DNA from: Cheilinus undulatus
Lineage: Eukaryota; Chordata; Actinopteri; Labriformes; Labridae
DNA: 64,000 nucleotides
Direction: 5' to 3'
Assembly: GCF_018320785.1 (NCBI RefSeq)
Contig: NC_054884.1
Span: 21,949,667 to 22,013,666, forward strand
Positions 36,826 through 50,800 of the stretch are shown here, piece by piece (position 1 is the stretch's first letter; the number at the start of each line of letters is the position of its first letter). The translations under genes were made by a program, and so were the position numbers. The notes below the pieces were generated by a model that did not search any database, was not told the DNA's origin, and was given only the letters and a program-made list of their open reading frames with translations.

Positions 36826-39800
36826 TTTAAGCACATTTCCCAAGTTATTTTTGTAGTTTTGACCTGTTTTTATGAAGAAAAGAAACATGTTTTCCCAATG
36901 AATTTAAAGATCTATACAGATGACTAGGAAGAATTACAAGCCAGTGGGGGCATTGTAGAAGTTTTGAAAGTTTTTGGGGCTTTTTTTCCCCTAATTTTTA
37001 ATATGACACCTGAAGACAGATATGAAATATGGGGAATGCAGCACAGAAATCCAGTGGCTGGACTTCAAGTCTATGACAGTCACACTACCGTGGTGTTTTT
37101 GTAGGCACTGTACTGGACATAAATGGACACAGCAAAGTCAGTGAACAATCATAAGAGGAACAAAAGGACAAAAAAGTAGTAGCAGTAGTTTGTCCAGTAG
37201 TTTGAATTTGAGAGAGGGAAGTGACAGATCTTTAGAGGGAAGACCAAGCAAGAAGGGCCAAGCATTTTTTTAATTTTAATTTTGAAAATGCCATTAAGTT
37301 CTTTAGTTATGCAGTTCCAAAACTGTGAAATGTATTTACAGTGCCAGAAACGATGGATATAGTCCCCTGTTTCTCTTTCACATTTTAAAACACAAAGGAG
37401 ATAAACTTGGTTCCATCTTGTTCCAGATATAATGTGTTATATGTCAATTTTTTTTAGATTAACATTTGTGTCATTTGCGTGTATGTCGTATAATAAAACC
37501 CAATACATTTCTACATTTAAGAAAGAAGAAAAAAGACCATTGACATGTAGGCTGCCATTTTTGCAATGAGCTTTGGGCACAGAGTGAATTGTTCTTCCCA
37601 CATATTTCCAATTGAGCTCACCTCAATCTGTATCACAGTAAAGTTCTTCCTTAAGGTCTTCTTACTAAAACTGCACTCAGGTTTAATTAAAAAGGCATCA
37701 AGGACTATTGACCTACAAAGCATTGCAAAGCATTAGGAGCTTACATGTTTATCTATTTTGAAATGTATAGAGCTAGTGTCTTTCTTTGTACAAAAAACAT
37801 AAGGGGCACAAATTTTAATCAAAGTCATGTCTTAAATGCAGGGCTCTGTTAAGGTCACCTTGGACAAAAGTATTCTACACATGTTAATTATTGAAATCAG
37901 GTGTTTGAGACAGACCTGTTGCCACAGGTATATAACATCAAGTTTGTAAAATTTTATCCATGCCGGATATTCCAGTCAACTGTTAGTGATAATATTAGAA
38001 AGTGGAAGCAAAGTACACTGATACTGGACGGTAGAGCGGTGGAAACGTGTTCTGTGGAGCGGCAAATCATGTTCTCACTTTTGCAGTCATAGAGATAATG
38101 GTATGGGGCTGTTTTTCAGAGTTTGTGCTAAGACCCTTATCTCCAGTGAAAGACAATGTTAATACTTCAGCATACCAATACATTTTGGACAATGCAATGC
38201 TTCCAACTTTGTGGCAAGGGTTTGGGGAAACCCCTTTTCTTTTCCAACACCACAGTGCAAAAAGCAAGGACTATAAAGACATGGTTTGATGAGACGGTGT
38301 GGAAGAGCTTGGCTGACCCGTATAGAGCCCTGACCTCAACCCCATCGAGCACTGTTGGGATGAACTGGAATGGAGATTGCAAGCTAGGCCCTCTCCTCCC
38401 AACATCAGTGCTTGACCCCATAAATGCACTGAAGAATAAGTGGGCACAAATCCTCACAGAAACACTCAAAAATCTGAACAGTGGAAGCTGTTAGCCGCTA
38501 AAAGCAGCCAACTCTACATTAAAGTCTTATGTATTTGAATACAGTGTTATTACAGTCCCTGTTGGTGTAATGGGCAGATGGTCAAATACTTTTATATAGT
38601 GTAAGGGAGAAAGGGCTACAGAGATAGTCATATATGAGTGAACACAGAGGGAGAGTGGGGAATGGGGGCTCTAGTTTGCCACAAAATGCAGAAACGTGGT
38701 GGTTTTTCAGACTGATTTCTTAGTTTGGAGATGATGCCTCTGCCATTCAAACCATTTCTATTGATGTATTTGTGCACAAACATGAATCGGTCTTCTGGGA
38801 CTCTAAACCATTATTCTGTAGTATCTTTTAAAAGGCTAAAGTGCCTCAGAGTGCAGTCAGATCTGTCAGTAGTTTATCTCTGAGACAGCAGAGACTCGTC
38901 TCTGAATCTTTATCTCTGAGGAGCTGGCTTTTCACTCAGACACAGCTTGATCTCTTCTTTCATGTTGAACAACTTCTACTTATCCCATCTGCCTGAGCCA
39001 TGTGTGTTCAGTCTTAGGGGCCAGAGGGAGGGCGATGTTTGTGATCAAATCTGAGGGTACGTATTGAAAATGCTTTATCTGTTGAATCCTGCAGTATAGA
39101 TAACCCAGCCAGTGAAGTATTCGGTATACATTTAAGTTTATTTTTTCTCTCATTTACACCTTCATCCTTTGACTTAATTATTTTACATTTCCACCATGTT
39201 ATGAGGACTTCATTTCTAGTATCGAGTATGAATTATAGAAGTTTCCCTGGAAATGTGTGTTTTGATCCCCTCTCCAGGCATTTCATTACATCTTCCCTCT
39301 CTTCCTATTATAAATCATGCATGTCATTATCACTCACCTGAAGTCACCGATTTAATAATGACACTAGGACTGTCTATGCCCAAAGTTGGCCTTTTAAAAC
39401 TAGCTCATTCTACTTATTATATATCCCAATCTATTTTTCCCTTAGGTATGAATGATGCAGGCTTATACTTGCAGTAATTCATCAACTTAGGAGCTTGTTG
39501 AAATATCTTTCAAATTCTGTAAGTAGGTTGGGCCTGTTGGTGTCTGATTTTGTAATTATGTAAAAAATACTACTTACTCAAATTCTGATAAAGTTGGGAC
39601 ATCTTGTAAAAATGTGATTAAAACAGAATAAAGAGTTTTGCAATCCTTTGCAACCAATAATCAGTTAAATATAGCACAATGACAGTATTATTAACATTCA
39701 AAATTATAATTTTTTTCTTTACATATTCTAAGTTCAATTAGTATCATGAACAGTATCATGATTGAAAATAAGAACAATCCTGGAAGCTTCAGTCATACAC

Positions 39801-41862
39801 AATCAACAATGACTGGGTGGGAAAATAGTCTAACAGTTGAACAGTGATCTTTAATATGTAACTGCAAGGAACTTAATGAGTCTGTCCATGTCAATGTCAG
39901 TCCACGATGCCATAAAAAGACTCAAGAGAATCTGGATTTAAGGGAGAAGGCTGGAAACCAAAACTGAATGCCCCTGAACTATAATCTGTCCGGCAGCACA
40001 GCATATAAAACCAACATAATTTTGCACTTTATTTGTGAACTGTGCACTTAATTGTTCTGGAAATGGCCACAGTCTTTCAAAATAACCCAAGGCAAACTAG
40101 GATTTGTACAGAAATGAAGACCCTTTATTTTACATGGAAAAACATGTTGAAAAAACAAGGTTACAATAAATGACTTAGTTTGCTGCATTTATGTATTATT
40201 GAACATATATTTATTTGAAAAAAAGCATTTCTAAGATTACATTTCCACAGTGCAGCCTTGTATAGTATGCATAAAATTACAGTAAAGTGTATTTATAATA
40301 CAACACAGCTTAAGCATCACAGTTAAAGAACAGCCTTAAAGGCTACATATTGGATTTATGGCTCCATTAAAAGTTTAAACAAAAAGCTTTGAAAGGCTGA
40401 TGCCATGTCATGGGAAAAGCACTCATGTGAATATTAACAGAGGCAGATTAAATTATTTGATGCTGAGTTTGGAGACGAGCTTTATCCCTGCCCTCTGTGG
40501 ACTCCGGTCTCTTACATGATTTAGAAAATGGTGATTGGTTTGTTGAACTTAAAGTGAGCAGTCCTTGTAGATAATTTATGTTTCAGCGTTTTCTTTATTC
40601 GGGACAGGCACCTCTCACCATACCTCATTTAAAAAAGGATTAAAAGTATATTTCCAGCCACAATGAGAGTTGTATTTCATTCTGACAGCATGAGTCACTG
40701 TTTCTGCCAGGAATCAGGGAGAAGAACAGCCAGAGGTAAAGCACCACACAATCTGCATATTAATCCACCAGACCGCCCCTGGCCTGCAGATAGTGTGGCG
40801 TACCAGTGCTGTTTTTTATTTTTAAATCTTTTGATATTCTCCTGCAGTACATTACACTTAAATAATAAATCAAAGTTTAAATTTGAGAGATTGAACCAGC
40901 TGCTTGTTCTGAACAAAGACACTGGAAGAAAATGAACCAGTCTTTTTATGTTCTCAGGAGGGCGTCAGCAGAGGGCAAGTCTTACCAAGCAGACAGGGAA
41001 TGAATCAGCATTGCTGGCATTCATCCTCATCACAAAAACATGTCTCTGTCAGGATCCAAAATGTAGATCCACAAACATTGTTTTTATGTTCACAAACCAC
41101 CTTTATACTCTGCTGATTAATATCAACAAAGTTAGATGTTGAAGTTAATGTAAAAAACTTTCTTGCAAAAGTCACATTTGTGCTTCTGCATTCCAACACA
41201 TGTCCACAGTCACCTTGCTTAGGCTATTTAAGCCACTTAAAACAACATTTTTAGATGCTTCTGCAGTTTTTATGTGTCTAAAGTGCACATTTTAATGTAA
41301 AAACAGTTATTGCACTGAGTTATGTAGAGATATAGTATTATTGTTTATATTGCGCCTTTTTTGCAGTACATGCCTTATGTTGTGAATAGAAACTTTCTTA
41401 CTGTGATTATTGTGTTTTTGGATCACACAGAAAGTATGGGGAAGCATGCCTTGAAACGTGTCTTTTTTGTGCTACATGGCACATCTTCTGAGTAAAATAA
41501 TCAGCCTTCTACAGAAAAAAACAATGAACTTAATACACATCATTTACATGTTGTAATTACACTGAAAGGCAACAAAGTTAATGGTTATTTAAATACAGTT
41601 GATCTTCATAGATAGTATGTATGACAAATTTAAATGTACTTCATTTATGTGTAAACATTCACTTTAAACTCTTCGAGACTTCAATAGAGAGTAAACTAGC
41701 ACAAGGAGAGGTTATAAAGAACAGGCCACAGGCCAGTGAAAACAGTCAGTTGGCTGAAGATGTCAAAACCCGGAACAAATACAGCTTCCACATATCCTTT
41801 AAGAGTCATTTGATCACACCCAGGCAAAGAGAGGAGAGGATTGTTTTGTCTCTAGAGATTAG
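36826..41862. other. Convergent DCLRE1A-PLEKHS1 spacer and PLEKHS1 3' side
   Basis: Contains a dispersed repeat at 37510-37740 (relative at 47240-47410) and a deleted Tc1 copy (37855-38602). Part of 40110-41862 is probably the PLEKHS1 3' UTR, if the minus-strand AATAAA at 40129-40124 is used. No further gene recognised. Confidence 0.5.
37855..38602 (+). mobile_element. Tc1-like element, deleted and frameshifted
   Basis: Left part reads TTGGACAAAAGTATTCTACA and TTGAAATCAGGTGTTTGAGA; right end is TGGTCAAATACTTTTATATA, an inverted match. Between them, broken frames give VWGCFSEFVL, LPTLWQGFGETPFLFQH and KNKWAQILTETLKNLNSGSC, the C-terminal half of a Tc1-type transposase. Frame changes and missing N-terminal sequence show the copy is dead. 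Confidence 0.8.
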
Positions 41863-44800
41863 TCAGTCGGTGCAGGGAATGTTTGGTGAGTGCAGAGGCA
41901 GACATCCAGGAAGACGAAGGATGGTCACCTTAACCTGAAAGAATGGATTTATCTCTCAGACGGACTTATAGCACATTCATTGAGGTTTTTTGTGTGTGTT
42001 TATAAAGTACGTACCTCACTCTTGAGGGCTTTGCTGAGAAACATGTTAAACTCGTCCAAGCTGCAGGTATGCAGGTCATTGATGGCAAGGATTTGGTCTC
42101 CTTTGTGAAACAAACACACTGACTGGGGCTGGCCGGTCCAACCTGACACACTGAAACACAAAGAGAAAGTTTTTGTTTGGTACAGGTTCATTTAGGAGTT
42201 CTCATTTGCATCATATTTTACAAAACCTTGACTGAATCATTGATTATAGATTCAGAACTAGACATGCCATCTGGTAGGTTAAATGGCTCTGCAAGGTAAA
42301 TAAATGTCAGAACGTTAAAGACTTCTTGAGATAAAGTGTTCTCAACCAAGGGATGAACATAAGGCTCAATGACCTTGACATTTAGTGACCTTTGACCTAT
42401 AGTCTCCAAAATCAGATAATTCTACTCTTGAGTCAGAGTGAATACTAATGCTAAGTAAAAGACAACCCTCAAATTGATCTTGACATATCACATTTACAAG
42501 CGAAGTATGACATGAGGGCCAATGGCCTTGACCTTTGACCTTCAATCTCCATAATCTAACCATTCCATCACTGAGTCAGAGTTGACATTCATACAGTTCG
42601 ATAAAAATCCCTCCAACTCTTTTAGATAAACAATACACAAGTCAGGAGTAGTTGGACCAGGAGAGTGACTCCACAAACTTTCTACAATGTGAAAGCGTGA
42701 AAATGTTATCTGTTCTGTTGGTGAAAGACAAGTTATGAAATATTGCTGTTGCTCTTTGAGATGCAGTATGATACGCTATAGCACTGACACTGTTTTTAAA
42801 ATTCCATACCAGGATTCATCTGATAACTTTTTAAAAGATGTTAACTCACAAATGTTTTACCTTCATTAGAAGATAAAAATTATTTTGCACCATGTCTACA
42901 CTGTACTAGATGCAATCATGTTGTTTATATGTCTATTGCTAACACAGGAGGGAACATATGCTTTGCTTTGTCAGTCATTCCGATGTCATGTCATGTTTAT
43001 TCTGAGTGGCCTACATTTGCTGATGTTATGCTAAGAGATGTAGGCCAAGAAGAGCATGCAACTTGTGTAGCTAATATGGAAATATAAATGTCAATGCAGA
43101 TAGAAATTCATGTTTAGGCACTTTGAGGCTGAAAGAATTATTAGCATTATTTTGGAATATTATTGACTTACAAGGTATAGATTCTATTACTTGGCAGATA
43201 GAGCCTAATACGTTGGCAAAACTGCATCAACCTTAGAAACTGTATAAAGTCAGTGACATTTTGGACTGTTTTGAGTTGTTATTGACAAATATATATTTAA
43301 ACTTGTAAATTTTGTACCAAGTAAAACAGGCGTTCTTCAAGGTGCATGCATTTCTTTGCATTACACTGGATTGCATCCTGTGCAGACTCTGATGGCAGAA
43401 TGAAGCTGCTGCTGTGATAATACTGTAAGTCTCCAGTTTACATACAGTGTAAGGCAGTGGTTTTCAATCTGTCTTTGCCCAAGGCACACCTAAGATCAAG
43501 CCAAAATTTCAAGGCACACCACAACCATATCTTAACAAAGCAGCCTCTCTCATGTTACAGTGAATCGAGCATATAGTGTTAGTCCAGGCAGGTCATGGAA
43601 TCAAGCACTGCCATATAAATGAGATCAGCTGATCTAACCAAAGTTCTCATCAGCTGATGGCAGGCTGATGAACTCTAGGCATGATACTCATGCTTTCATG
43701 TCCCAAGTCTACGCTTTGCTACTCCTTCATACCATATGGTTAGACTGTGCTGGCCACTCCATTAGAGTGAGAAATCTGGCTGACTGCTTATTCTTAAAAT
43801 ATTTTGTAGACATTTTGAGATGTGTTTTGAGTCATCATCCTGTTGTAGGATGAAATTGGCCACAAGCAAGTGCTGTCTTCCAGTGTCCAGTCTTTTTACT
43901 TCCTTATTAGTAAAATGGTTTTTAGCTGAGCAACATGATTAACTTGGATTAGCAGCCATACTATGAGATTGATGCAGAGCACTGACAGCTGATGATAACT
44001 ATTTGTGAACTGCATGAAAATGTTCTTCTTTGGAAAACAAAGATTTACCTGTGATCCCAAATTTTTGAGTATTTCATTACCTTTGATGATTATATGTGTT
44101 TTATGAAGAACCACGACTGTGACTGTAGCTGCAGTAAAATTTAAGTTTCATGTTAAGGACCAACAAAGTGTTTAATTATCTACCTAAAAGATTAAATTGT
44201 GCATTGGTGAAGGCTCCCCACATGTGTGAATCTAAGCAGTCCAACATCTTAGGCTTTTCAGTCTACCAATCACATCACAGTTAGGTTGGTGATACTTTTT
44301 GTCATATCTTCAAACTTACCATGGTTTCCCGTCCACTTCTGTTAGCGTCAGGTGTTTTTTCAAATCTGCCTGCTTGATCTCAAATTCTCTCTCCTCTGGA
44401 GTGAGGGTGTCAAGGCTGAAAGAAGAAATAAAAACCATAGATTTAAAAATGGTATTTGAAATAAGCAAAAGATACTTGTGCCTTAATGAAAGATATATAT
44501 ATATATATAAAATACACATATTACCCATCAATCACAGTAATAATTGTGTTCTATTTTGCCTCTTATTGTTGTTTTTTTGAGATGCTTTGGCATATTTGAG
44601 TTTACATATATCAGATGGTATCCCTTATTATACAATGTGAAGGTATCTTGAAAAAGATGAATATTTGTCTGATTGTTGACATGTTCCAACTAGGGGCCCA
44701 CTTTCCATTCAGAGCACCTGCACCGCCTGTAGCTACTCCTCTGATCATGCATATTATTGTTCAAATATCATACCACCTGCAGAAACCTCCATAACCTCTC

Positions 44801-47800
44801 AACAGTCATGCAACATGTCAGCACTCCTCTCTGGTTTTATATTTTACTGAGTCACTCCTGATGAGTTGATGGTGTTTTTTTTGGTTATCTAACCTCTCTT
44901 TAGCATCACAAAGCTGTTTCTGAAACAAATGGTGCAAAAATGGTGAGTTCAAATGTTGCCGTGCACTGTAGAAATCAAGCACCACTGACATCATTCATAG
45001 TGTCTTTACTGAGGCAGAATTTTTTGTCCTACTTTGTTTTCTCTTGGGACTAGGAGGTTGACTCCCACCTTTCAGCAGAGCTTTGTTTTTCCAGTCTGTG
45101 TGAATTTTGTGTGTCCATCATCTCGACTGGAGACATGGCTCCGGTATCACTGGAGCTGCTGCTGAAGTCTGAAGTCAGACGACCCTCTCTGAAAGGAGAA
45201 GTTTACATAGTGAGTGTTTTCAAAAGACTTAAACAGAATGAGATCGTTTTAAAGACAATGCCTTGTAGCAGAAGGAGGATGAAGTAGAGGAAGAACACCA
45301 TCTGAATCTGTTTGCAAGAGGGTGACTCACATTCAGAGCTGCCAGAGGCCCTAAACACATCACATGTGTCTTTGTGGAGGGAATAACATGCAAGACGGTG
45401 TTTATGTGATAAAGAGTAAAAAAGCATTGCAATTAAAAAAAGAAGACTTTTCTTAGTTTAAAAAAAAAGGAAGCAGCATCTTTTCTTTCCAAAATGTTTT
45501 TTAAAAGCAGCATGACTGAAGCTGATAATTCTACAATCACAGCAGAGGTCAGACTCTTTTGCAGCAGTGAACTACTCAGAAAAACATTAGAAATCATGTA
45601 CATAGTTAATAGATTTCCCTTCTGTTTTCAAATACAAATATGGGAAAACAAACTGCAGAAAAAAATATATTTGAAGGCAGATGATGGAATATGTGGATGT
45701 CATTAATCACTGCCTGCTGTAGCTGATGAGATTAGGTTAATGGAGTTGTATTAAAGAAAGTCAGAACTGACTAAACTTCTCCAACTTGAAAGAAGAACAA
45801 CTTCGTCTGGCTACTAGCATTGTCCTGCTACCTCAATGAGAGGGGCCTGGCTGCAGAGCGTGCATGCCATAGTACATCTCAGAATGGAAGGGACGTGATT
45901 TGCCGGTCCAAAGCATTTCAAGTTTGAGATGTTCTTTTAAATTCAACTTTATAAACAAAGTCCGGCACTTACATTCATTCAAACATTACAGACTGAGAAA
46001 CATTTAGCTAGAGCTAAGATAATTGCTACATAATGTGGCTATATTAGCCAGTGTAGCTAAACTGACTTTGGTAATGCAAGCATTAGCGTACATATCTGTT
46101 TAGCTTAAATAGATGCTTTGTGAGCTTAGCTCTAGCTACACTAGCTATTTATCTTCATTATCTCTAAGTTAACTTTAGAAACATGAGATTTAACAAATGT
46201 AGCTAAACCTAACCTAGCTTTGAAGATAACATCGATACATAGCTGCTTTGTGAGCTTAGCTTTAGCTCCATTAGCTATTTAGCTTAATTATCTGTAACAA
46301 ACTTAACTTTAGAAACATGAGAATTGGCAAATGTAGCTAAAGCTAACTTAGCTTTGAAGAAAACATAGATACATGGCTTACACAGATGCTTTGTGAGCTT
46401 ACATTTAGTCACAATAGCTATGTATCTTGATTATCTATTACTAAGTTAAGTTTCGAAACATGAAATTTAGCAAACGTAGCTAAAGCTAACTTAGCTTTAA
46501 AGAGAACATAGAAACATAGCTTTTGAAGCTCCTTTATGAGCTTAACTTTAGCTACATTAGCTATGTAGCTTCATTATCTATAACTAGGTTAACTTTGGAA
46601 ACATGAGCTTAAGTAAACATAGCCAAAGGTACCCTAACTTCAAAGATAACATGGATACGTAGCTTACCTAACTCCTCTGTGAGCTTAGCTTTAGCTACCT
46701 TAGATATGCAGCTTCATTATCTACAACTAAGTTAACTTAAGAAACATGAGCTTTAGTAATTGTGCTAAAACTAACTTCGCTTTGAAGATAACAGAGATAC
46801 ACAGCTTAGGTAGCTGCTTTGTGAGCTTACCTTTGGCCACGTTAGCTATGTTAGCCACACAGCTTGTTAGCTGATAGAATATTATCATAGAGGACAAGTT
46901 TTTTTTTTCTGTTAGGAGACTGTTTACTCAGCTTTATTAAACATTCTGTAATCAGGTTTTGCAGGTCAGGTTTATAAGTTTTAACTTTCAGTAACTTAAC
47001 CCCTAACCTTAAACCTTACTACAAATCCAAACAGAAGTTTAACCAGATTTTATTTTAAAAGTTTTAGTGTGTTTTTCTATTCTGAGATATACACCGTCCC
47101 AGGTGAACAGTATGCAGTCAGACTGTCTTGACCTCTATAGATCCTGTAAAAGAGTAAAATTAGTGTACTTTATATATATTTTGTAATAAGAAACACATTA
47201 CAGTTCTACATTCTTAGAGATATGAAAGATTAAATCACATGTAAGCTGCTGTTGTTATGCAGCTGACTGTATCTGATCTGGGTTGATGTCAAATGGTTGC
47301 ATTGTTCCTCTCACATTTTTCCAATTGTCTGCATCACAGTTACTTTTTCCTCATTGTTCTCTTTACTAAAACTGCACTCGGGTTGAAATGTACAGTAGTT
47401 ATGTTTCTTTGGACAACATATAAAAGACATCAGTGCTTATCAGATGAATTAAACATGCTGTAATATACAGAGGATTAGTGTGAGACATGTTTGGATAATG
47501 TGTGGAATTGTTCTGCATGCCCCTGCCTGAAAGGAAGATAAGGTGTTTTTAAAAGGAAAGAACATCTTTTCCTGTAAGAAAAAAGGTGAATCACAATAAA
47601 TACTGATTAAAAAAACAACTTCCTCTTAGAAAATACAGGTACTTTCCAGATATAACCTAACTTGGACTGGCAGCTTTTGTTGACAAACTAGCTAACTCTG
47701 ATTAATGTTATCAAACATCAGCATCATTTGCCTGACTAAAGCATTAGTAAGAACAGGGGTAAATAATGGGAAGACAACAGAACATTTTGGAAGAATTGCA

Positions 47801-50800
47801 TCTTTTTCATACATTTTCTGACATTACATTAAAACACATTTGAATATAAGAACAGGAAATACTTAGCACATTATCAACCAGGCTATTGAAAGTCAGTTGA
47901 AGTGCTGATTCATCAGGAACAAAGCAAGTCAAAACATGCAGGTGTTTTTCTGTTTGTAAAGTTTTAAGTAGCTTAGTAAATAATAGCTGGCTAATGTTTT
48001 CTACCCCTTACACCTACTCCACCTCCTCCTGTCTGGTTAGGGTGCCCTGAATTTTAATGGTTTTGAGCAGTGATGGCCAACTGGTGACCCAAGGGCCACA
48101 TGTAGCCCTCTTCCTCACCTAATGCGGCCCGCAAGTCAATTGGAGAAATATATGAAGAAACTGTAAACATGAAAAATAGAAACCCCTCTGTATTTATCTT
48201 TGATTACCCAAATATCACTGGCATCAGGCCAAAACCTCGTATCTCCAAAGTCCCAACTTTTCAGAGATTGAGAAACACACTGGATGGTCATAGTCAGCAT
48301 CTTTAAGACACGTTTCATTGCTTCAAAATAGCTCAGAATCCAATGAAAGATGTAACGCATGACCAACAGCACTAATTTCTGAAAAAAAAAAAAAAAGATA
48401 ATAAGGTAAAATAAAATAGAATTTAAAAAAAATTGAGATACAAGGTTTTGGCCCAACACCAGCAATATGTTACATTCTTAACAACAATTAGAGTTATAAT
48501 CCGTTGTAATTATTGCTGTAAAAATCTTTAATATGCATCATTTGTATTAAAAGGGTGGTGGAAATGAAAGTAAAATATACTAAAGTAGCTAATAAGCATT
48601 ATGTTCAATGCATTCAAAGGCAGTTTAAATTTGCTTAAGTTCTGTGTATTGATAATTTAATTATTTGCATTTGAGTTTAAAGATATAAATGGTATTATAG
48701 CGATGAAAGCTGTTTATTTTTCCTTACATTGAATTATAAAAAATATATAGTAATTAATCTGAGAGTGTCCCATGATTAAAAAAAAAAAAATCCTCTGGCA
48801 GAGAGAATGAAATAAAGGTGGCCCTCTCGTGGAGGGTCAGGTTGAAGTGGAAAGGGTGCATGACCCTTTACTCTAAATTAATTGTTATGGAAAATCTCCC
48901 AGAATGCCTCACGAACCACCAGGAAGATGGCTGCTCAATTGTAAAAAGAAGTGAAAATGTAGATACTTCCTTCCTAAATAAGAAAAAAAAATACTACAAA
49001 CATCTTATATACACCTTATATACCCTACAACTCTGTTTCAGTGGCACTTTAAAATGAGGGAAATTTTGCCTAAATAAAAAAAACAAAGATACGTGGCTTT
49101 TCGTTTAAATGTTTCTATCATCGAGTCAAAAGTTGCCAAACAGGCTCTGAGGTGCTGCCTCTCTCTCTTCTTCCTGGCAGGCCCTGGAATTTCAACAGTT
49201 CAGTTCTGTAATAATAACAAGCTCGCTGTTGTCAATGTTGGCGTTTGAGCTAACAAGGCTATGGTTGCCTCTGATGAGCGAACTATTTTGGTATCTAGGG
49301 CATTGACAAAACATGTTACACAAAGTGCAAAGGGGCACTGAGACTGAAGACAAAGTGAAGAAAAAATAAACAAGCATGCTATTAATCACAGATGTACCTG
49401 TCCTCAGGGGCCGACACCTCGTCGAAAGCAGGGAGCGGTGAAATCTGGGTCTTCAGCTTGTCAAAGACCTGGGTGACAGTCCTCATCAGGGTTCCTCTGG
49501 TGACCTCCTCGACTTCATGGTCGCTGCAAAATAAACAGCACAATTATTCCAGCTTAAGTAGTTACTGGTTATTATTAGGGGAAATATTTTCCACGTAGCG
49601 CTAGAGGTCAAACTTACGCTGCATGAGCAAGTCTCACTTCCACCATCGTTTCGTATCTAAGAGACAAATAAAAAGGGAAAAAATGTTCATACAAAACTTC
49701 AGATCAGTAAGAATACATACACAAAAAAGTAATATAAGGACTCACAGGGATTCTGTTTTGCCATCAGTCACTCCATTTTCCCCAGCCTTATTTTAAATTT
49801 ATGAAAGAGACCAAAGAAAAGCACAACTTTTATGTTTTTGCAACATAATTCTAATGTTAACATGTATCCTTATTATATTTTGGACATTTTATGGACAAAA
49901 CATTGAATGTAGAAACATGAACATGATTACTAATCATGACTGAAAGTTATTTTCACTCCTACCTGTTTTGAAGGGGATGTTGGGTAGTCGTAGATTGGAT
50001 GTACTGGTGCCGATGCTCTTTTTTGGCTGTACTCTTCATCCTGTATATGATCAGAAGACGATATAACACTTTACCTACAATCCTTATGACTGTTCTCCTT
50101 CCTTTAAAGATGTTTATTCTTATTTAAAACAGAGGAAGTTGTACCTTTGTCTTGTTTGTCTCACCATCCACAAAAGTTAAGGGATCAGACATTGATCGTA
50201 CTTTAAACACAGGCTGAAAGAAGGGAAAAAAGAGCAAATATTATCTATAATTATTTTAGGACTTCACAGAAATGATCTCAGTCAAGCCAAGTCAATGAGT
50301 CTCTGTAACTAAAACCATTCTCCATAATCTGACTAAGCATCATTTTGACAATATCTGTGCGTTAAGTAGGGTTAGCCAAATTCACACAGGGACTTAGCAG
50401 CTTAATAGGGACCAACCTTATCAGGTACAGCACTGGCGCTCTTTCTCCGCATAATGGGATTGGAAATAGTCTGGTAAAACAGAAAGAAATATTTATTTTC
50501 AAAGTCACACCAACGTGAATTAATAAATATGTTGCTCAGGTTTTTTGCCCCATTCACACTTGCACAAAATGTGTGAAAAAGGCTTTTACATTTTGAAGAA
50601 TAAGACATGGCATGGCATTAAAGTGGCCGTGTGTAAAATTTTGATTATTAGTGACATCTAGACTCTCAGATTCTAGATTGCAATGTTCACTTTTTGTGTA
50701 TCTGTTATTTGGTCCCCACTGTTATACTGAACTTAATAAAAAATAGCGTGGTTAATGTGCAGGTCACAACTTGTCCACAAGAGCGTTTTGGAGTTGTTGG

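Noticed and set aside
40663-40935. 90-residue frame with a GC-richer patch
   Set aside because: Probably in the PLEKHS1 3' UTR or spacer; no splice sites or homology seen on either strand.
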